From Paenibacillus vini (GTDB taxonomy: Bacteria; Bacillota; Bacilli; Paenibacillales; Paenibacillaceae): 64,000 nt of DNA. Position numbers and translations under genes: made by a program. The DNA lies in NCBI RefSeq assembly GCF_018403325.1, contig NZ_BOSL01000006.1, positions 62,001 to 126,000 of the forward strand, written 5' to 3'. Under the pieces are notes generated by a model that saw nothing but the letters and a program-made list of their open reading frames with translations, had not been told where the DNA came from and did no database searches. This document shows positions 60,859 to 64,000 of this stretch, one piece after another (the stretch's first letter is position 1; each line of letters starts with the position of its first letter).

Positions 60859-63246
60859 TCATCCTTGCGCCGAAGTGCCCGGCTTCTGATTTGATTTGGA
60901 GGCGGTGTGGCTGTCCCGGTATTGGCCTGGCGTCATGCCTTCCTGTTTGCGGAAGGAACGGATAAAGTTCTGCGAGTTGTTGTACCGCAATTTCGCCGCG
61001 ATATCCTTAATCGGCATATCGGTCTCTTCCAACCACTTTTTGGCCATTTTGAACCGGTACATCGTGAGGTATTCGCTGAAATAATACTGGGTCTCCTTCT
61101 TAAAAATGCTGCTGATATAGTTGGCGTTGTAATGCAAGCGGGATGCGCATTCCTCGAGTGTCAGGTCGGTATCGTAACCATGCTGCACCAGATCGATGAT
61201 TTTCTCGGAAATGTTATGGTATTGCGCGTTTTGCCTGCTGTTGAATATTTTGATCATCGGGTAAATAACCATGCTCCAGAACCAGTCTTCGATCTCCGCG
61301 ACGGTATGAAGCTCCAACAGCTCTTCATATAAAGATCCGTTCGCATGGTAAATTTGATTCATGCTGATCCCCGATTCCTGCATCATAATCAGTAAATTGT
61401 TCAGCAGGCGTGTCAGCGGAATTTGATATTCCTGCGGCGTAAGCTCCTGGGCAAAGATCGTAGTAAAGAGTTGGGATACCAGTTCTTTCGCTTTTTCGGT
61501 TTCCGCCAGTTTGATGGCGTCCATTAGATCGTTCTCTTTATGACTCGGATAATTCAAATTCAGATAGTGCTTGCCGGAGTTTATGTTCTCGTATTGGATG
61601 ATGACGCCCTTGCCGAGCTTGATCCGGTATTTCAACGCTTCAAGACCTTCCCTGTAAGCGATCGATATCTTATGTAAGGATTGGAATGGAAGGCTTAGAC
61701 CGATGCTGACCTGAAGCTTCAGGCAGCGGTTGATTTCCTGTTGCAGCATCTCCGTCAAAGAATACAAGCGCTGGTGAAAAGCCACGGCATCGTCATCTTC
61801 GCTTCCGAGCAATACGACAATGACCTGGTCCATAATGACGGGGGCCAGACGGTGATCGGGCTCGACCAGTTCTTCGATCATATTGTGGGCGGCAAACAGC
61901 AACAGATTCAAATCCTTCTTCTCATAGTCGGTGTCGTCGGAGAAATCGATGGCCAAAGTAATGACTGCCATGGTGTTCCATTTTTCGATCTGATTCCGGT
62001 AACCGAATTGCTCCAAATTTTCGAGCAGCTCGCGCTTTCTGTAATTTCCCTGAAAAGCCTGGATCAGCGAAAAAGTGCGGACCTGCCGGATATGCTGGCG
62101 GATTTCTTTTTCAAGCTGAGATTTGGATTGGAACAGATGATGCATCTGTTCTCCGATCATTTGAAATTCGCTCACATGTCTTGATTTGAAGTCGGTCTTG
62201 CGCTGCCCGATCTGGTTCAGCAGTCTTTCAATCGGGGTGTACATCCGCCGGGAACCGATCCAGGCCAGCAGAATAGAGAGCACCAGCATCAGCAGGCAGA
62301 CCATCGCGGTATAAATACCGATCTTATTGGATTCCTTCGTCAGGCTGTCGATGGAAGTCACGGATAAATACACCCAACCGTTCAACTGGGAACGTAAATA
62401 GGTGACCGAATAATCCTCTTTATTCATCTGTGTCTCGAATTGTCCGGAGGGCCTTGCATCATCGGAAATCAGGGAGACTCCCGAAAATCCGCTCTCCTCG
62501 ATAGGCTTGCCGATCAGCTCAAGATCAGGATGAAGCAGGATGCGGTTCTTCTCGTCAATGACGATGATGTTATCCAGCGGCGGGGCATCCGAATTAATTA
62601 CGTCCTGCAGACTGCAGGCGGGAATATTGGCCATGGCGAGTCCGTATTTATGGAGCTTGGAGGTCGGCAGCTTCTTTATAAGACTGATACTGTAGCTGCA
62701 CTTTGCGCCATTCATGCTTTCCTCGCTGTAAAACCATGAAGAAGGGTTTAAAACCCATGAGGTGTTGTCGGAAATATTAAGCAAATTGGTCAGCTGCGCA
62801 TGATCCTTGTATTCATTCAGCCTGTACAGTCCCGAATTTTTGACCATCCAGTTCTGCTGCTGGTTGAGCAAGATGACGTCCTCCAGTTTTGTATCGAAAG
62901 ACTGCATGTTGCGGATTTCGTTTCTCAATTCATTATATAAAATGAAATCGTTTTCATTTAAAGGGCTGTTAAGGGCTCTTTTTAACACGCTGGAGTTGAC
63001 GACCTGGTTTAATGTTTGATTGACAGTGGTCAGCTTTCGCTCTACATTTGTATTGATTTGTGAGATCAGTTCCATTTTATTTTGATTTACGTTTTTTTGG
63101 ATTTCTCTGGATGAGGTCAGATACGAAAAGGAACCGATGAACAGCACGGGGAGCGTGCTGATGACAAAGGTAAATATGGTTAGTTTGCTTAAGAAGCTTA
63201 ATGGTCTCAATGATCTCAGCACCTTACCTTTTGTAAAAGTAATCAT
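60859..63246 (-). CDS. Membrane-bound AraC family regulator with extracellular sensor
   Basis: A 795-residue one-component regulator. Membrane helices at ~19-41 and ~308-332 bracket a ~265-residue extracellular Cache-like sensor. A HAMP-like and ~350-residue cytoplasmic middle region follows, and the C terminus (~690-790) is an AraC double HTH (TLEECASRLHYNANYISSIFKKETQYYFSEYLTMYRFKMAKKWL, then PIKDIAAKLRYNNSQNFIRSFRKQEGMTPGQYR). Such proteins sense carbohydrates or their binding proteins and act on adjacent ABC genes, here the divergent lipoprotein gene at 63397. The start is uncertain: ATG 63246 has only AAGATAAG upstream, and a TTG ~13 codons later has AAGGTG. Confidence 0.88.
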   Translation of the reverse strand: MITFTKGKVLRSLRPLSFLSKLTIFTFVISTLPVLFIGSFSYLTSSREIQKNVNQNKMELISQINTNVERKLTTVNQTLNQVVNSSVLKRALNSPLNENDFILYNELRNEIRNMQSFDTKLEDVILLNQQQNWMVKNSGLYRLNEYKDHAQLTNLLNISDNTSWVLNPSSWFYSEESMNGAKCSYSISLIKKLPTSKLHKYGLAMANIPACSLQDVINSDAPPLDNIIVIDEKNRILLHPDLELIGKPIEESGFSGVSLISDDARPSGQFETQMNKEDYSVTYLRSQLNGWVYLSVTSIDSLTKESNKIGIYTAMVCLLMLVLSILLAWIGSRRMYTPIERLLNQIGQRKTDFKSRHVSEFQMIGEQMHHLFQSKSQLEKEIRQHIRQVRTFSLIQAFQGNYRKRELLENLEQFGYRNQIEKWNTMAVITLAIDFSDDTDYEKKDLNLLLFAAHNMIEELVEPDHRLAPVIMDQVIVVLLGSEDDDAVAFHQRLYSLTEMLQQEINRCLKLQVSIGLSLPFQSLHKISIAYREGLEALKYRIKLGKGVIIQYENINSGKHYLNLNYPSHKENDLMDAIKLAETEKAKELVSQLFTTIFAQELTPQEYQIPLTRLLNNLLIMMQESGISMNQIYHANGSLYEELLELHTVAEIEDWFWSMVIYPMIKIFNSRQNAQYHNISEKIIDLVQHGYDTDLTLEECASRLHYNANYISSIFKKETQYYFSEYLTMYRFKMAKKWLEETDMPIKDIAAKLRYNNSQNFIRSFRKQEGMTPGQYRDSHTASKSNQKPGTSAQG

Positions 63247-63396
63247 CTTATCTTAGTGTATTCAACTTGTCAGATAATAACAATAATCATCTTCCCGCGC
63301 GATAATCATTTCATCGACTCATGGCTTTAGATGGTTAATTCTTCCGATAACTGAATGTATGATGGAGAGAACAAGAATTGTAGGAGGAACGTAAGC

Positions 63397-64000
63397 ATGT
63401 CCAGAGCATCCAAGGGAATAAGGGCTCTTCATTATTGCTGTATTCTGATCCTTGTTTCATTCGCCCCACTAAGCGCCTGCAGCAGCCGCGATACACTCCA
63501 TACCGGTTCCGGCGAACCGCGTCCGTACATCACCATTCTGGCGCCGCTTCATTTTCCTCAGCAGCCTTCCAAGAAAATTATGAGCGAGATCGAAAGCTTG
63601 ACCGGGGTGCAGCTTGATATCCGTTGGGTTCCCGAGGGCGTTTATACCGATAAAATGAACACCGGATTGACGACCAATTCCTTGGCGAAGGTCACGTTCG
63701 TGAAATTTTCAGACTACAATCTGGTGAAGAACGCGATTCGTTCGGATGCTTTTTGGGAAATCGGTCCTTATCTCCAGAATTACGGCAATTTAAAAGGCCT
63801 GGACAACTCCATTCTTGACCAGACCGCGGTTGACGGCAAAATCTACGGATTATATACCGAACGGCCCTCTTCCAGGCAGGGCGTAATTATTCGCAAGGAT
63901 TGGCTGGATCACCTTCAATTAAAAGAACCGGGTACTCTGGAAGAGCTGTACGAGGTGATGAGGCAATTTACTTATCAAGATCCTGACGGAAACGGAAAGC
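63397..64000 (+). CDS. Sugar ABC substrate-binding lipoprotein (right-truncated)
   Basis: The first 201 residues of a binding protein that runs off the window. A lipoprotein signal (HYCCILILVSFAPLSAC) ends in the lipobox PLSAC. The mature part begins with SSRDTLHTGSGEP and then ITILAPLHFPQQPSKKIMSEIESLTGVQLDIRWVP and VIIRKDWLDHLQLKEPGTLEELYEVMRQFTYQDPDGNGK, typical of LplA-like oligosaccharide-binding proteins. TAGGAGGAA lies 8-9 bases before the ATG. Permease genes are expected just beyond the edge, controlled by the divergent membrane AraC protein. Confidence 0.87.
   Translation, partial: MSRASKGIRALHYCCILILVSFAPLSACSSRDTLHTGSGEPRPYITILAPLHFPQQPSKKIMSEIESLTGVQLDIRWVPEGVYTDKMNTGLTTNSLAKVTFVKFSDYNLVKNAIRSDAFWEIGPYLQNYGNLKGLDNSILDQTAVDGKIYGLYTERPSSRQGVIIRKDWLDHLQLKEPGTLEELYEVMRQFTYQDPDGNGK

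Overview
The window is chromosomal DNA of a Paenibacillus-like member of the Bacillales, with roughly even base composition. This rests on genus-typical families: YesM/YesN-type two-component pairs beside lipoprotein sugar-binding proteins, a stalk-domain (copper amine oxidase N-like) exported protein, a YjcZ tiny sporulation-type protein, split chromate transporters, YhaO/YhaN, a RelQ-type alarmone synthetase, strong GGAGG ribosome binding sites and frequent TTG/GTG starts. No phage, plasmid, CRISPR array or complete insertion sequence was seen. The only mobile-like DNA is a 166-bp element with 25-bp terminal inverted repeats at 19383-19548.

Positions 1-28900 are mostly housekeeping. They hold a LysR fragment, a YugP-like zinc peptidase and a MerR regulator. 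Next comes an ammonium transporter with a GlnR/TnrA-type box, followed by a DUF294 nucleotidyltransferase and a DnaQ-like exonuclease. Further right are a JAMM peptidase, a TlpA/ResA-type thioredoxin, citramalate synthase, DNA polymerase IV, ferredoxin, an L,D-transpeptidase, pyrD-relQ-DUF309, an RsuA-type pseudouridine synthase, a Cof-type phosphatase, an RsmF-type methyltransferase, a glycosyltransferase with yhaO-yhaN, a YkvI-like protein, xpt and several small proteins. Two genes of 45 and 30 codons lie on the minus strand at 11693-11830 and 16229-16321.

Positions 28950-50400 are a carbohydrate region. A tRNA-Leu(CAG) precedes a secreted multidomain alpha-amylase and a convergent LacI regulator. 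The same 14-base sequence built on AAACCGGTTT lies at the start of both transcription units, so this LacI protein probably represses the amylase and itself. Next are a ROK regulator that has lost the family's zinc, catalytic and sugar-binding residues, and a two-subunit chromate transporter. A larger locus follows: a sulfatase divergent from an AraC regulator, a YesM/YesN pair, a sugar ABC importer without its own ATPase, a GH51 arabinofuranosidase and a GH2 enzyme. None of the three hydrolases has a signal peptide, which points to uptake of an arabinose-containing, perhaps sulfated, oligosaccharide and its breakdown in the cytoplasm. Four CcpA cre-like sites dot the region.

Positions 50580-57851 are one tightly overlapping seven-gene operon: a family-5 peptide-type ABC importer (binding protein, two permeases, two ATPases), a class V aminotransferase and a metal-dependent amidohydrolase. 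It looks like an uptake-plus-catabolism pathway for an unidentified peptide-like or acylated amino compound. The right end holds a MerR regulator with a 19-bp-spacer promoter, an aldo/keto reductase, a RhaT-like sugar symporter, a membrane-bound AraC regulator, and the start of a further sugar-binding lipoprotein that runs off the window.
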